A stretch of DNA of 64,000 nucleotides. Origin: Riptortus pedestris. Taxonomy: Eukaryota; Arthropoda; Insecta; Hemiptera; Alydidae. Below, in pieces: positions 36,381-46,369 of the stretch (its first letter is position 1; each line of letters opens with the position of its first letter). Where the stretch lies: positions 119,175,001 to 119,239,000 of the forward strand of contig CM032233.1 in assembly GCA_019009955.1 (NCBI GenBank). Reading direction: 5' to 3'. Position numbers and translations under genes: made by a program. The notes beneath the pieces are model-generated. The model saw only the letters and a program-made list of their open reading frames with translations, searched no databases and had not been told where the DNA came from.

Positions 36381-37227
36381 TCTAGCAAAGGTACCCGGCG
36401 TTCCTCGGGGAATCTGAATTATTGTAATTTATTTTGGCTTCAAAATGCACAATATGATTACACTTCCCGTCAAGTCTTCATGTTACTATTTATCCTAGCA
36501 ACTATAGCAAACATATGGAATATTTTAGTTTAAAAGATTAAAAAGAAAGATAAAGAAAAAACGAGTTTCAGATTAATCCCATCTCCATTGTTCAGAAAAC
36601 TATGAAGAATATAAATCATAATTACGAACATCATTTTTATTATAAACTATGCAAGAATACAAATTTAATTTCTTAAAATATTTTATAGGCTTGCTTCGTA
36701 ACCCCCAATTCTGTTCGTCCTTGGAAATGGTTGTACAGCTTATAATCTAATACTAATTCACCCACCGAGTTTTGTACAGTCTTTCGTGACCAACAAAATT
36801 GTTTACTCCCGCTATAGTTTTTAGCGTATATCACATTTATACTTAGATATATGGCAAAAGTGTATATATCAAAAGTTGTTTTAAATAACAAAAATTAACA
36901 ACCTTTGTTATGTGCATTTTTGGAAAAAAAAAAACAATAGTAAACGAAATTTCGCGATTTTTCATTTAAGGCTTAACTTATAACCCCCACTCCTGTTCGT
37001 CTCTGAGAATATTAGTATAAGCTGTAGTCGAAACTGGGTTATTAGTAATATACATACCAACTACTCGGTTCAGTAGTTTGGGCGTGAAAAGGTAACAGAC
37101 ACCAAAGAAACCAATTACAGATATCGTGTCTATGGCATGTGAAACGAAAAAGTATCGTGAAATGTCCAGTCAAAAATCAATGTATGTAGGATGAAAAAAA
37201 TCAATGTACAGACAGAGGTTACAATTA
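36381..37227 (+). repeat. Repeat family T, copy 2 (about two units)
   Basis: Starts TCTAGCAAAGGTACCCGGCG and ends CAGACAGAGGTTACAATTATA, the same ends as 20896-22092. Internal markers CAATAGTAAACGAAATTTCG and CTTATAACCCCCACTCCTG are present, but there is one unit fewer. The 3' part is degraded (CTACTCGGTTCAGTAGTTTG). Confidence 0.7.
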
Positions 37228-37229
37228 TA

Positions 37230-37400
37230 TATATATGGCATTTCTTGGAAAGTGCTGTTCATTATGTATTTCTAATACATATGCTGTTCACGCCATTTGC
37301 AGTAATTCTTGAAGACTGCCATGGAAACATTTTGCTGCTTGGAAGCTGGTGGTTCTATTGTTTTATTCTTACACTTGCAATCGGTAGATCCTTCATATAA
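37230..37400 (+). pseudogene. Possible ionotropic-receptor-like fragment
   Basis: The frame reads ESAVHYVFLIHMLFTPFAV and later ILLLGSWWFYCFILTLAIGR ending in a stop. The L-L-G-S-W-W-x-x-C-x-I-L-T-L-A block resembles the last-but-one membrane region of arthropod ionotropic receptors, where a WW or WWL pair precedes LTLAYRSSL. Here AIGRSF replaces the expected AYRSS and a stop follows at once. The fragment may start at the AG of CCATTTGCAG (37307). Family recognition is by eye and short. Confidence 0.3.
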
Positions 37401-38011
37401 ACCACTCGCGATTTATTCAGCGTCCAAGAAGCTGGAAGCAGTGAAGAGCCATAGGGAAAATAATCCGTGAGTAATATTTGGTTTTGTTAGTGATGGATTG
37501 GACCGCATGCCATTTGAGCAATAAATTTGATAAACTCAGAATTTGTTTGTTGGGGAAATTTTCGTAGGTTGTTGATTAGCCCACTAAGGGTTTTAAAAAT
37601 TCTCTGTAGGTTTACAGTAAGGAGAATTTACCTGCGTTGGTGTTAACATATGCAATATAGCATTATTTGATTTATATAAATTGAGTTTTATGTTTTTATT
37701 AACTTTTTTATTGACGTGCATTAGGGAATCCTAGAGTTCAGTGTCAAAAAAATGTGTTTGGGTATGTGCAACTTTTTTATCCTCGTAGGACCGAGTTAAA
37801 ATCGGTTATTTCTTTAATAAAATAATATTATTATAAATTGGGTCGTATCTATACCGTTTTCGGTAGATTATGACAGCTATATGTTCTCTATACCATTAAG
37901 TAATCAAGAAATTTCAACCATTTGTTTCAAAGGTATGATGGCGGGAATAGGATCAAAGTGATCCATACCTAGTTCAGCCCATCTCACCATAGTATAAAGA
38001 AGATTAGAAAA
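37401..38011. other. Unassigned AT-rich sequence
   Basis: No feature recognised. Confidence 0.3.
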
Positions 38012-38583
38012 AATAGTTATTTATTATAAAAGTTACGAAAGTAGATCATATTAGAACTCAAGTGAAACGTTTACCCACACGAGCGAAGCGAGTGTGGTAA
38101 TTTTACGAGTTGTAAATTCTACTTTCGTCACGAGTGTAATATTAATTTTTTTTCTGTAATCGTGTAATACATGATCAGATCTAACCAGAATATGAACAAA
38201 ATTAGAATGTTGTTAGGATTATGGTATGTTGTTGGTAGGTTATAAGCATGGTTGTGAAAGGTTATAAGCATAGTTATAAAACAACTAGTGATGATTGTGA
38301 AGTAGTGCAGTTATAAACAAGTGCAGGTTATAAACAAGGAAGGTAATTATTATTATATTTAAATTTTAAAATATATTGATTATTTCCACCAATAATTCAT
38401 TCACATTTCATTTTTAATTTAACTTCAAATTATTTTTTAATTTATACTTATTACTAATTAAGAAGGTCATTCACTTTCTTCACTTGTGAAGAAAGTGATT
38501 ACTTTCTTCACTCTAATGCAAAATGTTTCACTTTCTTCACTCATTTCAGTTTAGTGATGTTACCATTATTCAACGATTACAGA
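38012..38583 (+). repeat. Foldback repeat family R, copy 1
   Basis: Starts AATAGTTATTTATTATA and ends CAACGATTACAGAAA. The first ~120 bases form a long inverted repeat (ACGAAAGTAGATC pairing with TCTACTTTCGTCAC) whose loop holds the mirror-symmetric GAGCGAAGCGAG. Further inside are two GGTTATAAGCAT(G/A)G(T)T repeats, and towards the end three to four CACTTTCTTCACT motifs. About 90 percent like the copies at 44627 and 54169 by eye. Unclassified and non-coding. Confidence 0.8.
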
Positions 38584-39078
38584 AAAAAATAATAATATAC
38601 CGGATAGTTGATGAAAACAAAGTATATGGTAGTTCTTTGACAAATAATAATGATAAATATACCTGAACAGACATTAGTTTACAAATAAATAAATTGAATT
38701 AAACTCATCTGTGTTATAAGTAAAAGAAAGACACTATATAGTTTATAACTGTTAAATAACAATACATATTTTCATTATTAAATTAACTAAAGAAAATAAT
38801 AGGCATTATTTCTCCCTCTGCAAGGCATTTTAATAAATAATATAGGTTTTTTTTGTATGTTCCTGGACCTTACATTTTATTTTTCAAATTATTTCAATTT
38901 AATAACTATTAAATACTACTTAGTACAAAATACTTCTTATTAATAATTGATATAACAATTGTAAATTATATAACTATAGTCTTTAGTGAGAATCGATCTC
39001 GTGTCTTTTGGGATCCATTTGCAACCGTCATGTAAAATTCACTGACTCCCTCGAATATATGGACAACCCCCTCTTTAC
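38584..39078. other. Unassigned sequence
   Basis: AT-rich, no feature recognised before the exon candidate at 39079. Intronic if that exon is real. Confidence 0.35.
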
Positions 39079-39180
39079 CTCCATTTGTCCCCCTCAGCAG
39101 AGTCTTGTTGGCAGAAGATTGGCCTCGTGGCCTCACCAGTCGCTGACATTTCCAGTGGTATCGCTCGGACCCATGAGCAC
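39079..39180 (-). CDS. Candidate internal exon, unknown gene
   Basis: Minus strand, 102 bases between a strong acceptor (CCCTCTTTCTTGCAG) and an ATGGAG/GTAAAG donor. Two frames are open. The favoured one (1 base + 33 codons + 2 bases) reads SWVRAIPLEMSATGEATRPI then FCQQDSAEGDKW. Its two leftover bases AG complete a Ser codon with the first base of the exon at 11954-12051. The other frame (GSERYHWKCQRLVRPRGQ) is more basic and would not join in phase. The intron to the next exon would be about 27 kb, full of mobile elements. Product not recognised. Confidence 0.45.
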
Positions 39181-39268
39181 CTGCAAGAAAGAGGGTTACA
39201 CTCACAACACGACTTATCGGCTTCTTAGGCTAGCTAGTTTAGGTTAATTAGGTTTAAATCTATTTTAA

Positions 39269-39702
39269 CCTGTTTACCGGGGAGTCCCCTTATCAATTAC
39301 ACAACATGTAACGGGCGGAAACACTTTCTCTAGGACGTCTCAGTATGTCACGCCCGGAGGACGGAATTTCATATTTTTATTTATGCTTAAAATAAATGGA
39401 ATAACTATGAACTATATATTGTTTGTTCATTTATATATAAAGCAGAGTGGAAAATACAAAATTACAAACAAATAGAAAAGAAAACCATCCGAAAAATGGG
39501 AACTTAGAATTCAGTATTTCCGAAAGAAAATTGATTTCGTCCGTGTCTTAAATTCATGTCGAGACATCTAAGGATTATGAATATCTTTGTTTTTCGATAA
39601 TTTTCCAGGAAGAAACTAACATATATTTAATGAACGTATGTCTTACCCCTACTAGATATTGTTTACGGTGGACGTATTTATACGCCCCGCTCGGTTAACA
39701 GG
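39269..39702. mobile_element. Small piggyBac-type element D (MITE)
   Basis: 434 bases flanked by TTAA (39265-39268 and 39703-39706). The terminal repeats are CCTGTTTACCGGGGAG (left) and the inverse of CCTGTTAACCGAGCGGGG (right). The pair CCCGG near 39353 and the GC-rich ends stand out from the AT-rich middle. No coding capacity. Confidence 0.8.
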
Positions 39703-39706
39703 TTAA

Positions 39707-39943
39707 TTTAGTTTAGGTTAGATTAGTTGAAGAGTGTCATTCTCCCCTTGTTGACAGCGGTACCTCGCGCTTCCTGCCTCTCAGCAAAGGAGGAACTGCA
39801 ACGGCCTCTCCTCTCTCTTCTTTTCTTTATTATCTCCTCTTCTAACATCCCTATCCCCTCTTCATTCGTTTTCTTCTCTCCTTCACAACCCACCCTCCAG
39901 TTGCGGGTCACCTACAACCCGAAGTTCCATAACATCCCCTTAA
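39707..39943. other. Short GC- and pyrimidine-rich stretch between two piggyBac elements
   Basis: The plus strand is rich in C and T (GCAACGGCCTCTCCTCTCTC) and open in several frames. The ORFs here (39727-40140 on plus and 39723-39911 on minus) run into element C or are low-complexity, so they are not called. This DNA, together with 41001-41170 beyond element C, may be one disrupted segment ending in an A-rich tail. Confidence 0.35.
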
Positions 39944-40996
39944 CTCTCCGTCGGGCACGAGATCTCTCAGATACACAGTTTCTAGAAAAATATTTGCAAC
40001 ACCTCCTAGCAGAGAGTGGTGGTGTATGTGCTTTATTGGACTCCCCCTCAAGGTATGTTGTGTCACTGTGTTTAACGGAGTCGTGTGTTTCACCTGTCAT
40101 TAAATTTTATCTCCTAGATACCACGCGCCCGATCTCGTAAGTTTTTTTGAAATCTGTATTTCATAAATATGTACATCAATTAAGTTTCTCTTTATTAAAT
40201 GGAATCATCTAAACCTATTATTCTATTATTTTGCTCAAACATGAGCTTTCAGAAGAACTTGTACAAGGATATATTGCACGACGCAGTGACAATAGTAGAC
40301 GTTTACCAACCGAACTAAGAACGAAACTTGAAGACTACAGAGACTCATAAGAGTACACTAGCTCATTGGACCATACATTTAACTCAAGTACAGAACAGCA
40401 TAAAAAAAGTCCCTCCACTACAACGAACAAAAGAAAATGATGTGAACCAAACAAAACTGAAAATAAATGTAGGTGTACTAATTACTGTTGTGAGATTTGC
40501 AAAACCAAAATTTGTTAACAACATAGTTCCATGCTTTGTCCTAATTGTAATGCAGCTCTGCAAAAGAAATAACAATTAAACTGGTATTTTTAAAATTGTT
40601 TGATGATTTTCATTAAGTCTTATCTAAAAGTGATTTCGTGCTACTTATTTTTGATTGAAGTTATATTTAGATATTTTTTTATATTGTTCACAAACTGAAA
40701 TGAAATATGTATAATTAAGGCATGTGCATTTAAACAATTCCTTTTGATATTTGTGTTTTTAATTATATTTTAAAAATTATCGTCCACCGTTTCTTTATAT
40801 TATAATACTTGTCAATTTTAAAAATTATTTACTTCTTTCAAACAAATACTTCCTCTGTTATGGTTTCTAATCACACGCTGAACATTTTAGTGCAAAATAT
40901 ATATTAAAAAACTGTATTTCCGTAAAAACGGTTGAGGATGATCTGTGAGATACACGCGCCCGATGGCGGAATATTCTTGACGCGCCCGACCGAGGG
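39944..40996 (+). mobile_element. piggyBac-like element C, internally deleted
   Basis: TTAA at 39940-39943 and 40997-41000. The terminal repeats are CTCTCCGTCGGGCACG (left) and the inverse of CCCTCGGTCGGGCGCG (right). Subterminal motifs GATAC(A/C)ACGCGCCCGAT recur at about 40117 and 40948, with related copies near 39960 and 40979. The interior keeps the 3' end of a transposase gene on the plus strand. Confidence 0.85.
40236..40579 (+). pseudogene. piggyBac transposase C-terminal remnant
   Basis: The frame reads ELVQGYIARRSDNSRRLPTE, then after stops and shifts the cysteine-rich end RCTNYCCEICKTKIC and QHSSMLCPNCNAAL. The Cys/His pattern is that of the piggyBac C-terminal zinc-binding domain. 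An in-frame TAA interrupts it between KTKIC and QHSS. The long ORF at 40328-40579 is a shifted frame over the same DNA and is not the gene. Confidence 0.7.
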
Positions 40997-41309
40997 TTAA
41001 AATGTATCTCTAATTCCATTTTAAGGGGATGGTTCAGTAGAAGGGGAACTGTCAGCACAACCCTGGCAGCTCACTTTGCCCACTTGCAAAGAAATATTAT
41101 CATACTGGGGCTCAAATTAAAAATAAATGGATAAATAAAAATAAACAAATTTAAAAAAAGAAAGAAAAAAAAAGGGTCTTTGGGCACTTGAGTCTTGAGA
41201 CTGTTCGGACTGAGTGAGCCAATCAGTTTCATTAATGAGCAGTTGTGGTATTACCTGCTACTTGTAGGAGCCTGTTGGTTTTGAAGTAGGAATAAATAAA
41301 TACACTCAC

Positions 41310-41419
41310 AGTCTGAGCGAGGCAGATAGGTGAAACGTGTGCCTGGTACCAGGAAAAGATTTCCCCCCTTTTATCCGTCATGGAACTGCTGGGATCATGG
41401 GAAATGTATCTTCCGGATG
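41310..41419 (-). CDS. Candidate exon with splice acceptor beside a HINE end
   Basis: Minus strand, 110 bases, open in one frame only (2 bases + 36 codons). It reads SGRYISHDPSSSMTDKRGEI then FSWYQAHVSPICLAQT, ending at a consensus donor (CAGACT/GTGAGT). The acceptor GGACTTCTCAG overlaps the boundary of the HINE 3' terminus (GTGACGGACTT), so the mobile element supplies part of the pyrimidine tract. The exon ends in phase 0, while the next candidate at 39180 needs two leading bases. Another exon must lie between them, or one of the two calls is wrong. Product not recognised. Confidence 0.35.
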
Positions 41420-41425
41420 CTGAGA

Positions 41426-41725
41426 AGTCCGTCACGCAGGGTCAGCGTAAACTAAGCAGATTTCCCACAAGATAAATCTGCATAATGGTAACACAAAATC
41501 ACCGTGAATATTAAATGAAAAATACATAGGGCATTAAGAAATCATTTAGTCGATTTTAATAGTCTCCCAAAAGGAACAATCTGAATTGTAAACAAACAGG
41601 TCTGCCAACTGGTCAGGTCTGAAAAGATAGATAGAAATATTCTTCATCCGAAAGTAAATCAATTACTAAAATATATCTGAATATAACAAATTAATTTTAT
41701 TAAAAACTCTTTACTATACCAAATA
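41426..41725 (-). mobile_element. HINE 3' portion, long-form variant
   Basis: AGTCCGTCACGCAGGGTCAG (a damaged hairpin), ACTAAGCAGATTTCCCAC, then ATCTGCATAATGGTAACAC and GAATATTAAATGA as in the long-form copies. It stops near AAATACCTGTAAAA, before the 5' half. Confidence 0.65.
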
Positions 41726-41832
41726 CCTGTAAAAAAATGCCCATTGATCCCACTAACGAAATGACGAAAATGAGGTCCGTTCAAAACTATATATTTACCT
41801 TTACACACGCATATATATGTATATATATATAT

Positions 41833-42850
41833 TTTATTTATTTCCTTCCTGAAGTAACCCTATAAGAAGGGAGTTTATCAGCCATACGTCCCGTACAATA
41901 ATTAGTACATGACGTGTGCTTGATACATAACATTTTTTTTTAAACTATAATAACATAAAATATTTGCACAATAAAATTATTTACAACGAAGAAAAAGAAG
42001 AAAAGAAAAACTAAAACAAATTTTGGATACAATGCTGAATAATTAATTTAACTGTATTTCAGTTTCAAATAGTTCAAGAAGTCATACATTTCTTCAGCAA
42101 ACTGTTTTAATGGTTTATTATGCTTATAAAATAATAGTTTTTCCTCAAAAGGCCAATTTTCTTGTCGGCATTTTAATTGGGATTTAAAGCCTTCTCTTTC
42201 AGAGTAGTCTGCAGTCATAGAGCAAGTGTCTGAATGTCTGTTCAGTAGTTAAGTCGCAGTAACAGTTTGGTTGATCTGTTAGGACAAAACGATTAAAGTA
42301 AGAATTTGTTGTTCCGTGTCCAGTTAATAATTGTGTCAAGTAAAAGTCTGTTGATATTAATTTTTGTCCTATGTACTCTTTAATGTCTGGAATAAATATC
42401 TTTAAATGTTGTCCTTTCATAGTCGTTTTCCATTTCTGTTCCATGTGTTAATTGTGTCAGTAAGTAATTGTGTTTTTAAGTGTGATTTTGTTATTTTGTT
42501 GTAGCATTCTGGAATTTTGGTATCCTTTGACGCTGATTTTGCAGATAAATCAGCGAGATCGTTTCCCGAAATTCCCGAATGCCCTTTGATCCAGCAAAAG
42601 TGTATGTGTATATTATTTTGTTTAAGTCTTGTAAGTAACTGTCTGATTTTTTCTGTCAAAGGGTCATGCATTGTATAATTTTGAAGTGATTGTAAAGAAT
42701 TGTGGCTATCAGTGTAAATGTTGATGTGTGTTGAAGGTTGTTTGTCGTCTATGTACAGTAAACTATTTAAGATTGCAATTTTTTCTGCCTGATTATTGGT
42801 ACACAGTTTTCCAAGTCTGAATTTTTGTATTTCTATTAGTAACTAGAATA
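41833..42850 (-). mobile_element. 5'-truncated LINE with RNase H, frameshifted
   Basis: Minus strand, I/R1-group LINE 3' part. It has the same hairpin-like 3' end (TATAGGGTTACTTC) and A-rich tail (GGAAATAAATAAAA) as its sisters. It lies between two TA tracts inside a HINE copy. The 5' truncation removes everything before the middle of RNase H. Confidence 0.8.
42199..42840 (-). pseudogene. RNase H domain of LINE, broken
   Basis: Reading 42840 downwards the minus strand gives NNQAEKIAILNSLL (catalytic Glu), INIYTDSHNSLQSL (second catalytic Asp) and then IHFCWIKGHSGISGNDLADL (final Asp). The first Asp strand is lost to truncation. A frame change near 42425 separates this from the downstream part (MEQKWKTTMKGQHLKIFIPD and TGHGTTNSYFNRF). 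The ORFs at 42417-42671 and 42199-42444 are its two halves. Confidence 0.8.
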
Positions 42851-42867
42851 TTATATTTATATATAAG

Positions 42868-42907
<40 letters not shown>

Positions 42908-43402
42908 TGTGTGTGTGTGTGTGTGTATAAATACATATATTTGTCTGTTAACGCCCTAGTGGTTCCAACTTTGGTTAATCGTTACCAAACTCGATATTTA
43001 GTCGTTTTAATGGCTGGAATGGGAAAAGTGGGAGGGGGGGGGGGGTTTAGGGAGAGGAATTTTGAAAATTGACCATCTCCGTTATTATGAGTCGGATCGA
43101 AAAAGTGTATAGAGCCCATTTTATTGCAATTGTAATGTTCTATAGATGTTGGTATGTACAGTTTTTCACTATCTTGATTATTAACAAAGACATTTGCATG
43201 TTTTAGTTTTCGGCCTTCAGTAAACCCACATTCCTACTCATGTCATATTAACAATAAGCTGTTATATTATGAAGCACATTATTTGAAACTTGAGTGCCAA
43301 CTATTGTTCTCAATGAACTTTTACGTTTTGAGGTAAATGAAAATTATGAGGTGACGCACGTGGGAAATCTGCTTAGTTAACGGAGCCCCTGCGTGACGGA
43401 CT

Positions 43403-43708
43403 TTTAGTGCATAGAGAAAAGAAAGATGTAATCTTCCTGCACTGAAAGCAAGACATTACTTAATGCAGGGAGGCTAACATCTTTTTCTTTTCTCTAATTG
43501 CTGGTTCCTGCGACATCGATCACTCAATATTATAGCTTTAGTAATTAGCTGGGGATTGTTAAATGCTTTTGAAAGATTTTAGTGTCAGCTAATTAAGTTT
43601 CAAATAAAATAGTTATTTTTGTTCAAGCCAATATTTCCCACTTCCTCACGTGATAGGGTCTCATTGCTCTTTCGTTTTAACATAATGAACTCTTTTATGA
43701 TTATAGAG
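43403..43708. other. Unassigned AT-rich sequence
   Basis: A short inverted pair (AAAGAAAGATGTAATCTTCCT with AACATCTTTTTCTTTTC, about 43420-43492) could form a hairpin. Otherwise nothing was recognised. Confidence 0.3.
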
Positions 43709-44463
43709 GATGGTTGGGTATCGGCTATACGAATTCTCCATTTTTCAAATGGAGGAGTTTATTAAATATGCTCGCAGTTTCGTCCCATTGGATCCCTTCT
43801 TCAGAGCTAACAATGAACAAAAACCAACAATTGTAAGAGGATTGTTAAGACTAGTGAAACGGAGCTTTTGACACAACAATGACAATAAATCTAAACAAAA
43901 CTTTTAAAAATGTAACATATGACAAAGCCAAAAGCCCCCCCCCCTTTGCCTCTGTCATATTGGGTGTGCTGGACGTAGAAACTTAATACAAAATAAATAA
44001 TTAGATATGGTACATACCAATTGTAGTAGAGGCGGAGCAGGGGGCAACTACATGAAGATTACATCTTGAACGAGGATAGGACAAGGGCAGGTTGGGATGG
44101 GAAAGGATTTGGGCCAAACCACAAGAAAGATGTGCGCATATGTGAGAGATATTTTTTGTTTGTCTGTTTTGTAATGATATTGTAAAAATGCTATTGGGGT
44201 CTAAGTTAATGTGAAAGGTTTCAGAAATGAGGCGACTATGGTAATTGTTTTGTGTGTCTAATATGGAAGTATTGTTGAAATGCAAGGTTTGTGATAGCGT
44301 GTTTTGCGAGGGCAGAACTGTCTATTTCTTCCTTTGTTGTAATGGTGCGTTTGTGTTGGTGAAGTCTGTTTTTGAGGGTTGTTCTGTCTTTCCAATGCAT
44401 CTCTCCAATGTAAACTCCTCTATCTGAAGAATTGAGAATTTGTAGAGCCGATACCTAACCATC
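43709..44463 (-). mobile_element. Penelope-like fragment with inverted terminal repeats
   Basis: The ends 43709-43738 and 44434-44463 are inverted copies of a 30-base repeat (GATGGTTGGGTATCGGCT against GATGGTTAGGTATCGGCT) with three or four differences. On the minus strand the frame starting near 44420 reads DRGVYIGEMHWKDRTTLKNR, LHQHKRTITTKEEIDSSALA and KHAI. It then shifts into LHFNNTSILDTQNNYHSRLI. This is the GIY-YIG nuclease region of Penelope-like elements (R...H, SALA-x-H, then a basic H-S-R-L motif). GCTCTGAAGAAGGGATCC and GACGAAAC near 43770-43805 resemble the 3' region of such elements. The coding part is broken by a frameshift. Confidence 0.65.
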
Positions 44464-44626
44464 TTTAACTATCATATAATAACCAACGGCTAACCAATAA
44501 CTGATAGATTATAAACTCTTTCATTTTCATTGATTATCTTCATTAACACCTAACAAGTAATCATCGAAATCATTGAAAAATTTTAACCTTGCATGTTTCT
44601 GAGGGACGCATCTTAAGAAATGTAAT

Positions 44627-45209
44627 AATAGTTATTTATTATACTAGTGACGAAAGTAGATCATTTTACAACTCGAGTGAAACGTTTATCCACGTGGCAA
44701 TTTCACGAGAGTTGTAAATTCTACTTTCGTCACGAATGTAATATTAAATTTTTTCTGTAATCGTGTAATACATGATCAGATCTAACCAGAATATGAACAA
44801 AATTAGGATGTTGTGAAGATTGTGGTATGTTGTTGGTAGGTTATAAGCATGGTTGTGAAAGGTTATAAGCATAGTTATAAAACAACTAGTGATGATTGTG
44901 AAGTAGTGCAGTTATAAACAAGTGCAGGTTATAAACAAGGAAAGTAATTATTATTATATTTAAATTTTAAAATATATTGATTATTTCCACCAATAATTCA
45001 TTCACATTTCAATTTATTTTGTTAAAATAAATTCTTACAATGTTAAGAAACATTTAAAAGCATTTAATTTCCAACTTCAAATTATTTTTTAATTTATACT
45101 TATTACTAATTAAGAAGGCAATTCACTTTCTTCACTCTATTGCAAAATGTTTCACTTTCTTCACTCATTTCAGTTTAGTAATGTTACCATTATTCAACGA
45201 TTACAGAAA
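44627..45209 (+). repeat. Foldback repeat family R, copy 2
   Basis: Same ends and internal motifs as 38012-38583. The loop of the foldback has lost the GAGCGAAGCGAG core (ATCCACGTGGCAATTTCACG instead). It contains an extra ~50 bases (AATTCTTACAATGTTAAG) absent from copy 1 but present in copy 3. Confidence 0.8.
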
Positions 45210-45944
45210 TAGAAATTGATGATCACTGTCAATTGACACACAAATTTGACATTGATTATATCGTACCACTTTGGTATCTTTGTTCTGATGAGTGATTGAT
45301 TGGCAACCGTGCAAAACTAGTTATGGGATTGTAAAGGGGACATGAATATAATTTCAGAATTCCTTAGGTCAGCCTGGAGGAAAGTCGTCACATTATAAAT
45401 TTAACTCAGGAAAGGCTAGATCTATTCAGGTAAAGCGGACATATCTAGCCAGCTGGAAAAATCAATAATGACCTGTACCAAAAATAGACCGAGTGAGACA
45501 TACCTCCTGATTTATTAACGACATGGGTTTTGAACTTAATCAGACTTCAAAGAGCGATTTTTTAAGGCTTCAGTTGCTCTACGGAATTTAAGTTGATCAA
45601 ACAAATCTTTGTATTTCCGTGTTATACACATCAAAAACGCTTTACTTGTTGACCAGAACCACTTAATTCAGTATAACTGACCAGCAGCGGTTCTGATCAT
45701 CTGGATGAAACTAAATGAATGTTTATTAACAGATATATAATTATTCTGTTAACCTCAATACTACTCACCCACTTTCATATTAGGCAATTACATCATTAAA
45801 TATCTCAAACCCTTCACTCACTGTCGTTGCGAGACGCGCATTGCAATAATAATAAGAGGAATATCCTACTCCAACCTACCCATTTTTAGAACCGTTATTC
45901 CACAATAGTTATTGGGGAATAATGATCTGTAAATATTTGCATTT
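45210..45944. other. Unassigned sequence
   Basis: No gene, exon or known repeat seen. Confidence 0.3.
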
Positions 45945-46369
45945 TGTTCTTCTTCAAATAATGTACTTCATAATGTAACAGCTTATTGTTAATATAACAT
46001 GAGTAGGAGCGGGGGTTTACTAATGGCCGAAAACTAAAAAATGGAAATATCTCGGTTAATAATCAAGACAGTGAAAAAAACGTACTTAAGAACATTTATA
46101 GAACATTAAATTTTCAATAAAATTGATTCTATACAATTTTTTGATCAGATGCATAACAACGGAGATATTAAGAATTTTCAAAATCCCCCACCAACCCCCC
46201 CCTCCCACTGGTCCGATTTTAGCCATTAACGAACTTGATATTTTTTTTTACATAGAACAACTAAATATCGAGTTTGGTAACGGATTAAACAAAAATTTCG
46301 ACCTCTAGCACTAACTGACAAATATATATATATATTTATCCCCCTTATTCCCTTATGGGAAATCTGCTA
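45945..46369 (-). mobile_element. HINE copy lacking its 3' end
   Basis: Blocks AACATGAGTAGGAGCGGGGG, AATATCTCGGTTAATAATCA, GATCAGATGCATAACAACGG and a C-run (the inverse of the family's G-run) are followed by a short (TA)n and the terminus CCCTTATGGGAAATCTGCT. The block between the TA tract and the 5' end has been deleted. Confidence 0.65.

Larger units (their letters stand above)
41750..43402 (+). mobile_element. HINE copy interrupted in its TA tract by a LINE
   Basis: The block GATGACGAAAATGAGGTCCG precedes a TA-rich stretch at 41790-41832. The LINE follows (41833-42850). Then comes (TA)n at 42871-42904 with (GT)n, TTTGTCTGTTAACGCCCTAG, the G-run at about 43031, and a 3' end GGGAAATCTGCTTAGTTAAC with GTGACGGACT. 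The first ~70 bases of the element are missing. Confidence 0.7.

Noticed and set aside
39727..40140. 137-codon plus-strand ORF
   Set aside because: It crosses the TTAA and terminal repeat of piggyBac element C, so it is a chance frame over two unrelated segments.
43420..43492. Inverted pair AAAGAAAGATGT / ACATCTTTTTCTTT
   Set aside because: Short, AT-rich and imperfect. Likely a chance hairpin.
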